Notes under the pieces: model-generated
Seen by the model: the letters and a program-made list of their open reading frames with translations, nothing else
Database searches by the model: none
What the model was told of the DNA's origin: nothing
Made by a program: the position numbers and the translations under genes
Assembly: GCA_008921705.1 (NCBI GenBank)
Contig: VFFE01007035.1
Location: 917,433-981,432 of the forward strand
Source of the DNA: Burhinus oedicnemus
Taxonomy: Eukaryota > Chordata > Aves > Charadriiformes > Burhinidae
Reading direction: 5' to 3'
Length of the DNA: 64,000 nt
Part shown: one piece after another, positions 49,031-62,000 of the stretch
Numbering within the stretch: the stretch's first letter is position 1
Layout of the letters: each line of letters begins with the position of its first letter

Positions 49031-49727
49031 CTGCCCTGGGGTAACGCTGTCCTAGGCCTCCCATTTTTTTTGTTCAACCTTATTAGCCTCTTCCTCAAAG
49101 AAAAGAAGAACCTTTTTGAGCATAAGATGGGATTCCTGCAGCAGAAACGCCTCCTCTTTCCCTGGACTGAAGCCATCAAGCTGTGCATTGAAGTGCAGCT
49201 GGCCATGGGGAAGCAGGACATCAGAGCAGCATTCATGGAGAAGAGCATGGCCACAGCATGCCACATAGGAGAGGTGACCTCGCCTACTGGATAATTCCTG
49301 GCCCACGACTCCCAAACACGTTTTTTTTTTCTATTCCCAGCTCTCTCATGGACTTTGTACATGTTAACTTGACTTCTCTTTTCCCCTTCCACGTTTTCTC
49401 TCTGTGCTGGTGGTTTAACTCCAGTCCCCGGAGGACAGGAGTGGTCCCGACGGCTGTGCTCACTTATTCCCTTCCAGCTGCAGCTGCTGCGGCCCAGAGA
49501 TGACCTCCTCACAGATGCATAGCCACGCTGCTGTAGATGGTGCTGGGACTGGCCAGCTCCGCTGTGCCTTAGAGCACTCCCAAGCCCATTGCTCTCCAAA
49601 CGCGCAGAGCTAGCACACATCCATTACGTGAAAGATAACATGGCTCACTTGGACTGAGATGGACTCGAATCCTCAAGGGATCACGTAGAGGGGCTGTAAC
49701 TTCAAAGCTGGCCCTGGTTTCACTGAC
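49031..49727. other. unique non-coding sequence with a long chance frame
   Basis: Contains most of a 207-codon minus-strand open frame (48997-49620) and a 105-codon plus-strand frame overlapping it. The minus frame begins inside the MIR remnant at its 3' end, has no recognised domain, and is Ser/Arg-rich without a signal peptide. I do not call it a gene. Confidence 0.45.
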
Positions 49728-49780
49728 GGATTGGACTAGAGACCTCTGGAGATGCCTTCCAAGCTGAACTCTGCTGTGAC
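49728..49780 (+). mobile_element. CR1 LINE tail remnant
   Basis: 'ggattggactagagacctctggagatgccttccaagctgaa' followed by 'ctgctgtgac' follows the CR1 3' UTR order ('ggttggactagatgacctctcgaggtcccttccaacc...attctgtga'). The terminal unit is degenerate. It is only about 50 bp and older than the CR1 at 36148. Confidence 0.6.
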
Positions 49781-51829
49781 GCTGAGGGGATTTCCACCTT
49801 TTCCTTACACATGGATCCTCTCCATCCAGCCTGGCTGCAGCCCAAGTAAGACTCAAGCTCAAGCTTTTGCTGCGTTTGTAGCTGACAAGCAGCTTCTTTT
49901 CCCCACTTCAGAGAGACAAGTTGCTCCAAGGGAAGTCTGTCCTGAAATAACTTGTGTCTTGTCACCATCGTCACCTGTGGTTTTGCTTTCTCCCACGTCC
50001 AGCGGGAGGCAAGGTCCAGCTCTAGCAAAAGCCAGACTTGTTGTTAATGATGGCTTAGAAAACAAAGCCAAATCTAGTCTATAGATCCCCAGCTGGCTTC
50101 TGATCAGAAGGCACTTGGTGGCAGCACATCAAATACACCCACATACAGTATAGCTGTCTGGACAGACATCCCTCCCACCCAGTGATCCATCAGGAGTCAG
50201 GAAGTGGTGTTGGCTACGAGTATCTTGTAGGATGGAAAGATTTTTGGAGAGGTGGAATATGCCAGTCTTCCATCAGATAACCCATCACAGTTCCCAGTAA
50301 ATTTCTGCAAGACAAGAAGCCTGACTACCAGTGCAAAGGTGCCTGAAATGTCAATCCCACCTCACTCGCCATCAACACTGAGGTTAGATTTCCCCTGGGT
50401 CTAAACCTCGTCTGTCTTTGGAACAACTAAACTTCCTGGAGTGTTAGCTTGAGACATTCCCAAATTCAGCCTAACATCATTTGTCCTCTGCAAGTGGCCT
50501 CAATGTAGATGGGCATGTGTGACAGGCAGGTGCTGGAGCGATCTTCATCTGGGAGACGGAGCCCACCACCATGTGTAGGATCAATAGTCCATCCAGGCAC
50601 AACGCCCCCAGCTTCTCACGGAGCTCCAGTAATGAAGGATTTGGCTCGTCATTTGGAAATGCCCTAAAACAACCTCCTAAGTGGGGGCGGCAGCCATCAA
50701 CATGGCTTTCTCCAGGGATGGCTTCAAGTCCTGCTCCCAGCCAGAAATGAGATTTGGGTTTTAAAAGATGACCACCCATGGCTGCAGTAAAGTAGTTTGC
50801 AGTTCCTGCACTCCTATCTCCTAACAGGAAGTATTTTCATTTTTATTTCAAATTTATAAATTATCCTCTGATGAAGAAAGGCAACAGAGAAATTTTCACA
50901 TGGGCAAGAGCCCCACTCCAAAGGTATTTGGTCCCTTAATTTATTACATACTCTCCAGATGTATTATTAATATGGCTATTATCAGTTCTTTTAAAAATCT
51001 TTTTGTACTCCCAGTCCAGTAAAATAACTGAGCGTTGGCGCCCTCAGGCCTGTTGGTGAACAAAAGGGAACAGTGCCCATATGGATTACCTAAACCCATC
51101 AAGAAAGCTTTGATTTAATACCCCAGGCCTGAAGATCCCAGCCTCCGCTCCGCTGCCCTGGGATACAGTGTCATCGCTGCTCCCTGCTAGAGGGATCAGG
51201 GGCTTAATGGGATTTAGGGCTGAAAATCCAAGCTCAGCCTGAGGTGTCTGCAACACAGGACTTTGCAGGGGAAGGGGGAGAGAGCCAGATTTGTTCTTTC
51301 ACTCCTCTTTCATCTGGACCCACCTCATTTCTCTTGCCTGGTTGTGGGAGGGAAGAAGGTAGTGTTATTGTGTCTGTTATTAGTGTCATTATTATCCTAA
51401 TCGCATAATTATATATCATACATGCTTAAATGATAATAACACCTTTAATAGCAATTAGGAAAAAATAATTAGTCTGTTTGCTAAAGAAAGCAGGAGCCTG
51501 GATACGGTGACAGATGAGATCTCTGCCAGTCCTGTATTCCCATAGTCCTGCCCCAGGAAGGTAAACCACGGAAAAGGAGGTACACCAGTGGAAAAGGAGG
51601 ATGTGGTCACCCACAGTAGGAACTGAGTGCCTTCAAGGATTAGGCCAACGTGGGTCATCACTTCAAAAACTGCTGAGACTCAACCCTGTAAACTGCTGGG
51701 TCATCACTCCCAGACCTGCTGAGCTGCTATGTCGGTCCTATTTGGACTTACTCTGACATACTCTGTCTTAATGCTGGCCCTGCTTACAGGGAATGGATTT
51801 TAAAACCCCTTCTGTTTCAGGACTTCACA
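49781..51829. other. unique non-coding sequence
   Basis: No gene recognised. 50820-51130 is AT-rich with conserved-looking character (see findings). Frames are at most 110 codons, overlapping on both strands around 49720-50084. Confidence 0.45.
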
Positions 51830-51910
51830 TGTCTTCAGGATCAGGAAGGATTTCCTCCCCCATACACATACACACAATTGCCTAGAGGTTATTTTTGTTC
51901 TAGACCTTCT
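51830..51910 (+). mobile_element. possible ancient CR1/L3-type LINE remnant
   Basis: 'ttcaggatcaggaaggatttcctccccca', 'caattgcctagaggttatttttg' resembles the 3' UTR of old amniote L3/CR1-type LINEs ('gggtcaggaaggaattttccccc...cagattggca...gggttttt'). Only this block is legible and the flanks do not extend the match clearly, so this is tentative. Confidence 0.35.
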
Positions 51911-54395
51911 GTAGAAGCTGTAACAGTGGAAGAGGAGAGTTTGAGCAGCCTAGATCAGTGCTGCAGGCTGAGTACAGAAAACTGATGCCTGACCGGTATG
52001 GTTTAAGTGTTCAGATACAATGATATCGCTCTACCTCACCCCAGTCAAATCACCTGGGATGGTGGAGAATGGTCTCTTAGGGTTATCTAGGTGTGTATCA
52101 CCTAAGCAGTCTTCTGCTGTTGTGGGAACCATCACCATGATGTCTGCTGGTAGCCTATGGTTTATTCTCCTGGGATGTGTAATGCAGAGATATCTTTAGG
52201 TTTAATGCAGAATTGCAGAAAATAAGCCAATTCTTGACGGATGCATGCCTCATCTCCCCTGAAAAATCTCCTCTGGTGGAAGCTCAACATCTTGCCCAAT
52301 CTCTCCCTCCACTCCTACTAGAAAAGACCTCACTAAGGTCAAACCTGACTCTCCTTGGCTGTACCTAAAGCCTAGTACTTCAAGTCTTGTCAAGCAGCAA
52401 CAATACATTTGCCTTCTGTCTTTTTTTTATTTTATTTTTTTGCAGGGACTTCCACATTTGAAAATGGACATACTCAGAAAGAGGTTTATCTGGGCAAAAC
52501 ACTCCAAGAGGCAATTGCTGTCTTCTCCTTGCTCTGTGCTCCTCTCCCCAGCTCAGGGCATGAACTGGATACAGGCTTGAAGGAGCTCATCTGTTCACTG
52601 CACTTCCACATCTCCATCTCCCCATATGGTATATAGCTCCTGACCTGCAGCATTTCTTGCTTCTCCCAAGTTCCCATCTTCTTTTGCGCTTTCCTCCCTG
52701 GCCAGACCTGTGCTGCAGTATTACAGGAATAGTGTGATGAGCTGCCAAGAGCCATAACAAGGGACTCATATAAACTTTACCTCTCAGCCAGGAATAATAT
52801 CCCAGGACTAAGAGTCCACTTGAATTGCAGACAGGAGGAGGGAAGGAACGGGGAACCTATTCGCTTGTTTTGCTGTTTAAACAAAAACGTGTTCTCCTAG
52901 CTATATCCACGCACTGCTTAGCACGTGTAGGAATATTAACTGTCTTTCTTGGAAACGCTGACAGCACAACCCTGCAAGACATTCCTAAGCATGTGAAGTG
53001 TGCAAGACAGGGATCTGGAAATGTACATGTGTGTCTTTGTGTCTGTATGTGAAGAGATGTCCTTTGGGAACTTTTGTGAGGACACAAGCACAACTTTGGA
53101 TTCCCTCCCATTTTCTCTTGAGAACAGCTTAAGGTGAAACGGGTGGCTCAGCAGCATCCAGAGAGCAAAAGACGTTCATGCCTCTCTTTGAGTCTTCTGA
53201 TACTTCCATCTTGCCTTCCCTGTTGTCTGTGCTCACTTCTCTCTTTTGCCTCTCCTTCTTTCAAAGGTGGAGCATGTTGGAGGCTCCATTCCAGCTGGAA
53301 CAACGCTCATCTGAGCTCCGCGGTTTCTCAACCAGGCAGAAGCCAGGTCCAAGACGACTTAGGGCTTTCCTCTAAGCCATTACCAAAGTGTTAATATTAC
53401 CACCCAGAAACTCTCAGATCCACTTTTTGCTGCTGGATGCTCGTTAGGCCTGTAACCTTCACTCCTTGGGGAAGCAATGGCTTCACACCAGCACACCAGC
53501 TGGCTGCCCCATTAAGTTCAGGTTCATTGTATTCTCTTCCCAGAGGAGAAGATGGAGGGCATCAGCACCTTGCTCAGGCAGTTTAATGGATCAACATTTC
53601 ATGGTGGTCATGAGAGCAGGGAATCTGCAGGATCATTACTATTCCACAGAGGGAGGCATGTGGAAACAGAGAACCATGTAAATATAAACAAATAAATATA
53701 TACACACTCAAACCCCAAATCTCAAGTGTCCTAGAGTCTTGGCATTCCTTTAAAGAGATTTATTTCATCCATGAAATTCTCTGCAAGCTTGTGTTCTTGT
53801 AAAGCTGTAATACAGACTGTCAGGTCCTTGCTACATGATTAAGGGAAGGAAATCTGCTAATGTCATCCAAGGGCAGTCATTAGAGGCAGGCAGAACCTCA
53901 TGAGTCCACCTGGATTTGTCCAAGAGAAGCCTCTGGCATGGCTGGTGGTGCAATGATGGTCCCCCTGGCCATGGCACAACCTGTCAGGACACGAAGCTGG
54001 GAGAGGAAGAGGCATGTTTCCTTCCTTACAATAAACCAGGCAAGTCAATCACACCACGCCACCCCTAAGGAAAGCACCAATGTAACAAGTTTCAGCAGTT
54101 TTCAACTAGAGATCTCAATTTACTGAGCAAAAGGAGGGAAAGACCATCAGGCTTTACATTAGGTGGGGAAACTGAGGCAGAAATTTCCACAAAACTTCAC
54201 AGAAGCAAGCACAAGCAATAGGGAATCCTCACTCTGGCTTCATGGTCCAGGAAATCTGTGCACTGGGACACACATTGAATCATTCATCTGCCACCCACGC
54301 AAACCCCTCTGGACTGCTCTCATTAGAATGGCTTTTTTTTTTTTGTGAGATGGAAAGCTGGGCTTGGCTCTTTTGCCTATGACTGGGGTAAAGCA
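51911..54395. other. unique non-coding sequence
   Basis: No gene recognised. A short MIR-like trace ('aggtggggaaactgaggcag') at about 54161-54180 is too small to call. Frames are at most 89 codons. Confidence 0.45.
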
Positions 54396-54450
54396 GCCGG
54401 GTCTTTACTTCTGGCTCTGCCACACATTTCTTGTGTGACCTACTCTTGCT
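54396..54450 (+). mobile_element. MIR SINE fragment
   Basis: 'cgggtctttacttctggctctgccacac' and 'ttcttgtgtgacctactcttgc' match sense MIR ('cccggctctgccacttactagctgtgtgaccttgggc'). Only the left-central part remains. Confidence 0.6.
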
Positions 54451-57400
54451 GCAAGCATGAAAAGTAATCAGTGCCAATCACATAAGGCTTAGTTTCACGA
54501 GGCAGGAAAACAAAGTGGTAAGTACAACAATACTCTGTAGTGGAAAAGCCTCATAAAGACCTGCTCTTGATCATAGCAGGATTTGGCCCACCAGGGTTGC
54601 TATTCTGCTTCTAGCAATTGCAGCTTCCAGATGCTACAGGAGAAGGTGTCAACACCTCAATCTGCTATGAGTGGTGTGATTTCTTCCTGACCTCAACTGT
54701 TGTGAGCTTGTGCCTGAAGCACGGGAACTGATGGCCATGTGATTTTATTTTCACTAGTGTAACTGCAGATGGTATTTGCCTTGCTAAAAAATAATTGACC
54801 ACAATACGAGAGATGTGTTGAAAGCCAAAGGTTAGCATGGCTAAAATGTGTCAAATTCAATTACCTGGGACAGAAAGAACTACTGCCACAGGAAGAAAAG
54901 GTGAGTTGCCTATGAAAGAGATGGATAGCGGTTTTCTGCTCTCTCTCCCTTCTTTCCTTCTGGGTTTCACTGCTTTCAGGTGGTGTAATTTGACTCGCAG
55001 CTGCTGGGAAAGCCAACCTGGGATACTCGGAGACACTTCAGGATGAAGTTGTCTAATATTTTTTACTGTCAGGAGTAGTCTGAGCTCTCTGTTGCAGATG
55101 TAGCCTCCAACTCAGGAAGTTCTCAAAATGCCTGTCTGCCCCAAACCGGCCAGAAACATGTGGGAAAAGATCACTGCACTTACACGCTGAATATTTACCA
55201 CCAGCTCCTGTCTAACGGCTGGGTGGGATCTGACCTAGTTCTTATGGGCTAACACCATGATAGGGGGCAACATGCCCATTTCTGAGAAGCAGCTCTGGAT
55301 TAATGACAGACATGGTTTGCTCAAGGGGCAGGGTGGGTGCAGGACGGGCCCATGGCTAGAGAAGATGTGAGGCTGAATAATGAATGTGCACGACACGGCA
55401 CTTGTGGTTTGTGGCAAACAGCTTTAGCTGTTTCTCTCCTGGAACCTCAGAAGGATGCTCCGAGACACAGAAATACAGCAGAAAAACCATCACGCTCACT
55501 AGTACGGGTTGCCCATTGCTCCTGAACATTCATCTCAGGGTGATGAATGTTAAAAGAGAAAAAAGGGAATGTTTCAGGAACTGACCAAGGAAATGAAGGA
55601 ATTAAAGGGGGAAAAACCTCAGATAGGAAAACACACTCCATGCAACTTCAGAGGATTATATAATGCACTGTCTAAGCCAAATTCAGCCTGGGCTGGTTCA
55701 CTGCCATCGAGGATTTGTATGGCCCAATAACAGCGCCTGTAATCAATCCATCTCACCATAAAATCCATCCCAAATGTTGCAAAAATACCTTGTGTCGTTC
55801 ACTCTGAGTTCCCTTATCTGTCACTTCATCATTTCCCCTGCTCGTAGAAGAACAGGGTTCCCCTTCAAATCCATGAGCCATGTGGCGAGGGTGCCTGGGC
55901 TGCATCTATGCTATGGCATTTTTGTATGTATTGGCTGATGTGGAGGGACTGTATTTCTGTTGCTTCAGCTATATGAACCATACCCAGAATCAAATGCTCC
56001 GTCAAAATCCTAAATTCACTTCGAACCATTAGGAAATTTCTTTCCTGGCCTTGTTAGTGGTGGCCTTGTTTCAACCCAAAAAGCAGATTTTTGATTGAAA
56101 CAAAGACGGCACTTATGCAACTTCAGCATTGTGGGGAGCATTCCTCAGCAAATACCAGCACTCTTTTTTTTCCTATCTTGTTTTTATTTCAAACGTGTTT
56201 TTCTCCTTCCTTCCCACTTCACACAGGAGAGGCTCACAAGGTCTGCAGAGATGCAGCACACTGGAAACCACTGCAGCCCTCCTGGTTACAAAACAACAAT
56301 AACAATAAAAATAAAATATAATAAAATAAAACCCTGGAATGGATGTGGCTAACCAGCCGTTGAAACCTGAGGTTGCGCTTGACTGAGCCATGACAGGAAA
56401 AAGACCCCCAGCTACTGAACACGCTAAACAGCTCCATATCCACCCTGCCTTTCTCCAGCATCCTTGTCCCACATCCCCATTCACGAAACACGAGCAGCAG
56501 ATCATTAGCCCAGGGGCTGTTTGTTTTCATTGGGGTTTTCTTTCGCTTGTAAAGCTCTAGCCCACAGCGTTAAAAGGTTCTCTGCAGTGTTGTGGTTACT
56601 CCCCTCACAGCCATCTGTGGATGGAGCAATGCTTTTCCAGCCTGCGTGCACACACGTGCACACACAGATCGTTAGCGCGCTCCCATCCTGGCTGTAGACA
56701 ATGTTCATATATCCCGGCTCTAGACGATGTTCCTATACCACCAGTTTCAAGCTGAAAAGAAAGTCTGTCTGAACACCTAAAGGATGCACTGGGTATGGAC
56801 ACGCATTGTCCAAACCTCCAAAGGGCCACCCCAGTGACTCTGTACCTGGGGGGATAAATCCACTACAAGCAATGATGTCCCCAGCCAGGATCCAAATACA
56901 AGCACTTTGTCTTGTGGAGTAGCAACTCCTCCACTCCAGTTAAATTGCAAATAATTGAACTGCAATTAAGGGTAGCTGAAAGCACTCTTATGTCAGAAGA
57001 GGAAAGTCACTTGGATTTCCAGGCTAAAGTCTCAGCTTAGGGAGGCGTTGAACATCCTCACCTCCTGCAGACTCACTGTACAAGTGAATCCTCCTTATGA
57101 GGAGTAAAGCCCACAAAACAGGGCCCAGGGATGTTTTTTGGTTGTGCACTTGTATGTATGGCCACGATCTCTCAGGTGGAAGACGGGTTGGGGCATTATT
57201 AGAGTCACTGGTATTCATGAGGAGAAAATCTGGCTCCATCAGCAGCCATGCTACCTGCATGACATCATCCCGGCACCACATGTTTCTCCATTTCATTTGG
57301 GTTTCATGAGCTTTTGCACCATTTCCATTGACAATGAATATCTGCAGTTCTCTTGGGGAGACTTCAGTACTCCAGGCCTTCCTGGCTTTAACATTTATTA

Positions 57401-58829
57401 CCAAGGACAGCAAAGCACTGATTCTGCCACAGTGATGAGATTCCTCTTGAGACTCAGTGCAATTCCCACCAGCACACAAGACACTCTCTCAGCACCTTTC
57501 AGTGCTCCAGACAAGCACACCTCTATCAAGTCCATCTTCCCACACAAGGGCCTGCAGCTCCCATGGTGGCTTGTTTTGGGTACAGACCTCCAGTCATGCC
57601 CACTCTTGCCCATATCATTGTATACTGGGATAAAGACTATAGCAGCAGCCTCTCCCTCTCTGCTCAAGATGGATTTCATTAGAGTCCTTCTACTGGTCTT
57701 GCAAGTCCCTCTGAATTATAAAAAAGAGATGTTTCGACAGACAATAAGTGAAAGTGAATCAGATTTGGAGAAGAAAGTGCATTCTTCAAGAGTGTAATAA
57801 AACATACATTGACGAGGGATTTCGTTTATAAGGGGAACTATTGTGCCTTGGGTTGGAAGTCTTGTGAACACTTACTACAGCCTACAGGGCATTGCTTACA
57901 TATCGTAAACCTCAGCACTTCTCAATAAACAGTGTGTGCACGTGTGTAACCATGTAAATAATCACATGCATAACTGCATACATAACGTAGGTTAGATACT
58001 TAAACATAGTCTTAGAAGTCCTTAGAACAATAGGTTGAACCAGATGGCGGTGTAGTCCCACAGGAGAACCTAATGCAGTAATGCAGAACTTCTGGCAGAA
58101 GCAGCACAGTTCTAAGAGGAGGATAAATCTCTTGCATTTAGGCATGATGCCTAGGCATTAACTTTCCTTTCTTAAGTGAATAGCTCAAGTAATATTTCTT
58201 TTGTGAGGTAATCTTCCCGTTTCCTCTCACAAACCTAGGTCTAGCACTGCTATTGTCATTATATTCTCCTGGATTGCCTTCTCCAGTGTGTTGTCCTCCT
58301 TCATTCAGAGGCCCTGGACCTGGTGGTGGCCTGCAAAGCCCTCTAATCACCCATAAAATTTGCACTATTTGGCCTTGCAGAGGCTGAAGATGTCCTTTCC
58401 ACCCATACTATGGATTCATCATCGTCTTGCTAACTCCTGTTGAGAGCTTGTGAGAAGAAACTCAGGTCCCTTTCCACTCAACTTCAGACAGTGGAGTATC
58501 TCAGGAACGTTTCCTTCTGCATTGGGTCAGGCAGTCATATATTGAGCTTATTTATGCCTTTCCTTTGATCACTTGTATGAGGGGAAAGACCCCAGCTTGC
58601 ACCACCTGAGCTGCGATGAGGGTGCACAATGTATAGATAATATGGCTACTTCCTACTTCATAGTCTCTGAGCTATTCAGAGGTACACAGGTTTTATTAAA
58701 GTCTATTTTATGTCATCTCCTGCCCAAATCTACTCAATGAATTTTGTCATTCTAAGGAAAAATTACAAGTAACATTTCGCAAGGAATTTTTGCAAATGCA
58801 ATCTGTTGATCTGAGCTTTTATATAGTTT
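54451..58829. other. unique non-coding sequence
   Basis: No gene recognised. Contains the longest frame in the window (219 codons plus, 57138-57797), overlapped by minus-strand frames of 151 and 93 codons, and an A-rich tract at 56289-56331. None has a recognised family. Confidence 0.45.
56289..56331 (+). repeat. A-rich low-complexity tract
   Basis: Irregular units of aacaat, aataaa and ataaaa. It could be a decayed A-rich retroposon tail, but no body is recognised upstream. Confidence 0.75.
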
Positions 58830-59060
58830 CTAGTAAATAAGAAAAAATTTTCTGCTTATATGTCTGCTGTCTAGAAATTTGAGAAACTGTGAACATGGCA
58901 TATGTTGTATGGATCTATTTACATGAACATTATTTAAATTAATAATACTTTAAAAATTTAAATAAATTTAGAATATTCACTGAAGTGTTACAATGGAAAA
59001 AGTAAAATAATTTAAAACATTTTACTACAAAGGTTTCAGAATAAATTATTACACATTTTT
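58830..59060. other. strongly AT-rich block
   Basis: Mostly A and T, dense in 'aatttaaataaattt'-type words (58930-58980 is almost GC-free). No repeat family or gene recognised. Such blocks often behave as matrix-attachment or flexible DNA, but nothing here proves it. Confidence 0.6.
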
Positions 59061-62000
59061 ATTCCTCAGACTGACACATCTTAATAACATGTTGAGTTTT
59101 CAAAATACTCCACAATTGTTTTTGTCGGAAGTCAAGGAAAATCTTCTAGTCTGAAAATAGTGTTTGAATTAAAGCTATTCTTGGTTAATTTCACCAAGAA
59201 TATAAAAAATATTTCCTTTGGAGTTCACCCCCAAACTATTGGATTTTCAGCCCTGGCAGCAATCCAACAAAAAATTATTTGCCTTAGTTCCAGATAATGC
59301 AACTCATGGGAAACAATACAAAAAAGATCAAATTCTAGTTCTAAATTCAGGACTAATACTAACTTTCTCCAAAACTTCAAAGATCCCAGTGAAAAAACTG
59401 TTACACATTGTAAACACAAAGAATCTCCATGGAAGAAAAATGCCATTTCTGAAATCAAGTATCATATCTGCCATCACCCCTGTCTGTGCAGCTAACTAGA
59501 CCCAGAGATGCTCAGAGAATCTCAGCATCCATATAACAGTCACAAAGCTAAAGTAAAGGAAAAAACCACTTTTTTTTACTCTCTCAGGCATATCTGTAGC
59601 CAGGCTCTGGGATCTGCTGCATGGCCTTGACGGCTTTTATATCTAATACTAATCATACCAAGTGCCGGTGGATCACAAATTAGCAATAGCCATAGTACAA
59701 CGAAGGCGTTGCACGTATATTAAATTTGCTAAATCTTCTCCCCAAATTATTTTATTAAGAGTATCCTATAACATAATTGGTGAGGTAATAATAAAACATG
59801 TGACAAGTTCTGGACAGTGTTTTAGACAAGAAGACACATTTTCTAGTGATGGATGTCCTACTGAGCATGATCGAGGGGATCACTAGGATGTGGTATCGCT
59901 GCGGTCTCACCAAGCTCATTTTCTAAAGACCGCAATATTGTTTTACTGTGTTTTAGTGATCCCTTGCGTGGACTTACACCGATCAAACTGAACTCTGTAA
60001 ACTTCCCTCCTGGTGCAGCTCAGTGCTAGAGCATGTGCTCAAGAAAATTAATGCTTTATTCTTTGATACACACCTACTGGGAGGTATTCAGCATTGGTAA
60101 AGTTTGGAAACACGTGTGCCCTAATAGACTCTCTGCGGCCCTGTTCAGCAGCCACAAAGCTGCTGAATTTCACATCACATTATTTGCAAACATGGAAAAA
60201 GGGTCTCCTGCCAACCTTCCTAGTGTTCCCTGTAAAACACGTCTGATTTTCACTTACGGCATCGCAGTCTGCTGACAATAATCAACACCTCCGCCACAGT
60301 GCAAAGGCCCGTTCGTGTAAATGTGCATCAGGCCCCCAGGCTTTGCTAAACTGAACCGAGAAGCCGTCCTGTCCTTCCAGACACGGTATTGTCGTAACTT
60401 CCCTCCCAGCAGCAAACTGTGCCTGGACTTACTCCAGCCCTGCAGAACAGCACAAGACCCTTAGCTCATACTTTGCTGCTTAAAACATCTAAATCCATTG
60501 CAATTCCTTAACCAAAATTAATTGTAAGTTTCCAGTTCTTAAATCCTTGGAACCTTCAGACTGTCCCACACCTTCTCCCAGTGCTGTACTGAAATATGCA
60601 ATAAACTAAACACATCTATGCAGAAAGAAACTGGAGAAAGGAAAGTTCACAATGCAGTCAAACTCTGGGATGTCTTTTATTTTGCCTGTTAAGATTGCTT
60701 TCCCAGTATCATGTACATCAGTAACTCCTGATGACTCCTATAGACATGGAAGTGATTTCCAGCGTTTCAGAAGAAAGGATACACGCTGCCTTTCTGCACT
60801 TGGTCCTGGTACCGCTCATCTCCTTCTACCGGGGACATCCCACAGCCACCAACGGCACCTACTGTAGACCAAGTCTCCATCCAGTGTCCTCAGGGCTAGC
60901 AGAAATAGGGCTGGCGGGTTATGCCAACACACAAAGGATCTGACTCTTCTTTGAATTTTATTTTAATTGTATATTAGAAGTACAAAGTGCTTTAAAAGAA
61001 AATCAAGCATTACAGGTTGAGCTTTGGACGGGGCTGGTACCTACGCCATAATCAATCTCATACCACGTAGTCATCTAAACAGCATTTTTTCGCAGACACT
61101 GTAGTAAAATTTAACAAGCTCGCTGTCTTCAGTCTGTCTCTGAATGCAAGTGCAATTCATAAGCCTATGCACACTTCAGGTTTTGTTTAGGCCCTTGACA
61201 TCTGCTTGCTCCAAAATAGCTTTGGCACAGACTTCCCCAACGGCAAATCTACTTACACTTAAGAAAACAAGTTGTTTGTTGTTATGGTGCATTACAAGTA
61301 TAATTCAGAAATATTTACATGGAAAAAAGAGAATGATTTAGTTCTGGTTTTCTGGCATCCAGTCTCTCTCTCTCCCCCTTTTTTTTTTAACCACAACATT
61401 TTTCTAAGTAGGTTTATCTTGATGGAAAACCCTACATACACATACACACATACAGAGCCTGCACATTGCAGACATGCAAAAATAGTTACTAACTGTAGCA
61501 TCTTTTTTAAGAAGATTTTTCTTCTTTAACCCCTGCACAAAAAGCATACATCAGCAAACAAGGAAAGTTAACATCAAGGAGTAAAACAAGAAAGGCCAGA
61601 GAAACTCTGCAGTAATTTTCTCTTGACATTTATGCTTTAATAGATTCCAGAGCCTCATAATTTCTAAGCAGTCTGAAATGGCCATTTGACAGATTTTCAC
61701 CCTGATGAAAAAGTCATACACTTCAGAGAAAAAATGCAAAATAAAAACAAACAACCTTCCCCACACACACCAGAGTGCCCCTGCAGCATGCAAAATAAAG
61801 ACTGAATACACCAAATCCAACTCACAACCACCTACAGCTCTCCCCGGGCTACAGGCTTGTTAGGTGAAGAGGAAAAATTGGGCAGGAGCTTTGATCCTCT
61901 GCTCTTAATCGCATTAATTCCCTGACTCCCTGTGGCTCAGAGGTGAGGGGCTCTGTAGTGCTGCCCACGTGCCCCGTCCATGCCTCTACAGGTGCAGAGA

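Noticed and set aside
54155..54185. MIR-like 'ggggaaactgaggcag'
   Set aside because: Too short, and in the opposite orientation to the clearer MIR fragment 230 bp away.
57024..57479. 151-codon minus-strand frame
   Set aside because: It lies antisense to the 219-codon frame; neither shows a known motif, so both are treated as compositional.
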